A stretch of 64,000 nt of DNA from Pseudomonas monteilii NBRC 103158 = DSM 14164 (lineage in GTDB: Bacteria; Pseudomonadota; Gammaproteobacteria; Pseudomonadales; Pseudomonadaceae). The notes under the pieces were generated by a model. It was not told the origin of the DNA. It saw only the letters and a list, made by a program, of their open reading frames with translations, and ran no database searches. Numbering within the stretch: the first letter of the stretch is position 1; each line of letters starts with the position of its first letter. A program made the translations under genes and the position numbers. The stretch is taken from contig NZ_BBIS01000049.1 in NCBI RefSeq assembly GCF_000730605.1, positions 17,225 to 81,224 on the forward strand, given 5' to 3'. This document shows positions 63,838-64,000 of this stretch, in pieces.

Positions 63838-64000
63838 AGTACGCCTTCATCAAGAAGCACTCGACTGATTACCCGGTGCGGCGCCTTTGCCAAACCCTCA
63901 AGGTGCACCCCAGCGGCTATTACGCCTGGCTGGCCGAGCCTCAATCTGCCCGAGCAAAAGAAGATCAACGTCTGCTTGGCTTGATCAAACACGCTTGGCT
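63804..64000 (+). CDS. IS3-family transposase OrfB (partial)
   Basis: In the -1 frame after the slippery site the sequence reads through LKYAFIKKHSTDYPVRRLCQ to VHPSGYYAWLAEPQSARAKE and runs off the edge. This is the N-terminal HTH_21 region of IS3 OrfB; the DDE catalytic domain lies outside the window. It overlaps the end of orfA. Confidence 0.92.

Larger units (their letters stand above)
63507..64000 (+). mobile_element. IS3-family insertion sequence (left part)
   Basis: The left end is placed at TGGTTTCGTAGACACC (63507), since IS3-family ends begin with TG and host sequence stops just before. It contains orfA, a frameshift site and the start of orfB. The right end and target duplication are outside the window. 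Confidence 0.88.

Overview
The window is a stretch of the chromosome of a Pseudomonas of the P. putida group. Base composition is GC-rich. The gene content and order (sthA, gap, mfd, nagZ, psrA, lexA, sulA, topA, fadAB, uup, slt, cheV, moeA/moaB, tRNA-Pro, pdxB, rlmM, acnA, aer2-type receptor, amt, dgt) match the core genome of that group as I know it. Two P. putida-style REP palindromes are also present. This is a judgement from recognisable proteins; no database search was run.

Layout. 1-12 kb: end of a glycerophosphodiesterase gene, transhydrogenase sthA, apbE, a long NAD-type GAPDH, and divergently mfd, a csiV-like gene and a SWIM/SNF2 helicase. 12-23 kb: the minus-strand run psrA, L,D-transpeptidase, nagZ; the divergent SOS pair lexA-sulA with two LexA boxes; topA; and the fatty-acid beta-oxidation pair fadBA. 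PsrA is the known fatty-acid-responsive regulator of fadBA in this genus, and its own promoter carries two tandem PsrA-type operators. 23-38 kb: stress protein, uup, slt, MOSC protein, cheV (with a FliA-type promoter), a NarL-type two-component pair, a lipid kinase, a glycosyltransferase, moeA/moaB, a small lipoprotein and tRNA-Pro(CGG). 38-54 kb: a membrane chemoreceptor, an MsbA-like exporter, pdxB, tusA, rlmM, acnA, an Aer-type receptor with a FliA-type promoter, RNA and cell-wall enzymes, amt, and a three-gene ElaB/YqjE-like membrane operon.

54-61 kb is the accessory region. The host dGTPase gene dgt is cut in two at its codon 208 by about 5.8 kb of clearly AT-richer DNA. This insert carries, all on the minus strand, a GGDEF-EAL cyclic-di-GMP enzyme with DosP-like architecture, a membrane-free PAS-PAS chemoreceptor-type protein (BdlA-like), and a complete second dGTPase of the same subfamily as the one it destroyed. 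The insert therefore breaks dgt and brings a replacement. No integrase or transposase is visible in it. The junctions show an imperfect short direct repeat.

61-64 kb: a BvgA/EvgA-like response regulator with a BvgA-type inverted repeat upstream, followed by a BvgS-like periplasmic sensor gene that is truncated by an IS3-family insertion sequence running off the right edge. The insertion sequence has a canonical A_AAA_AAG frameshift site.
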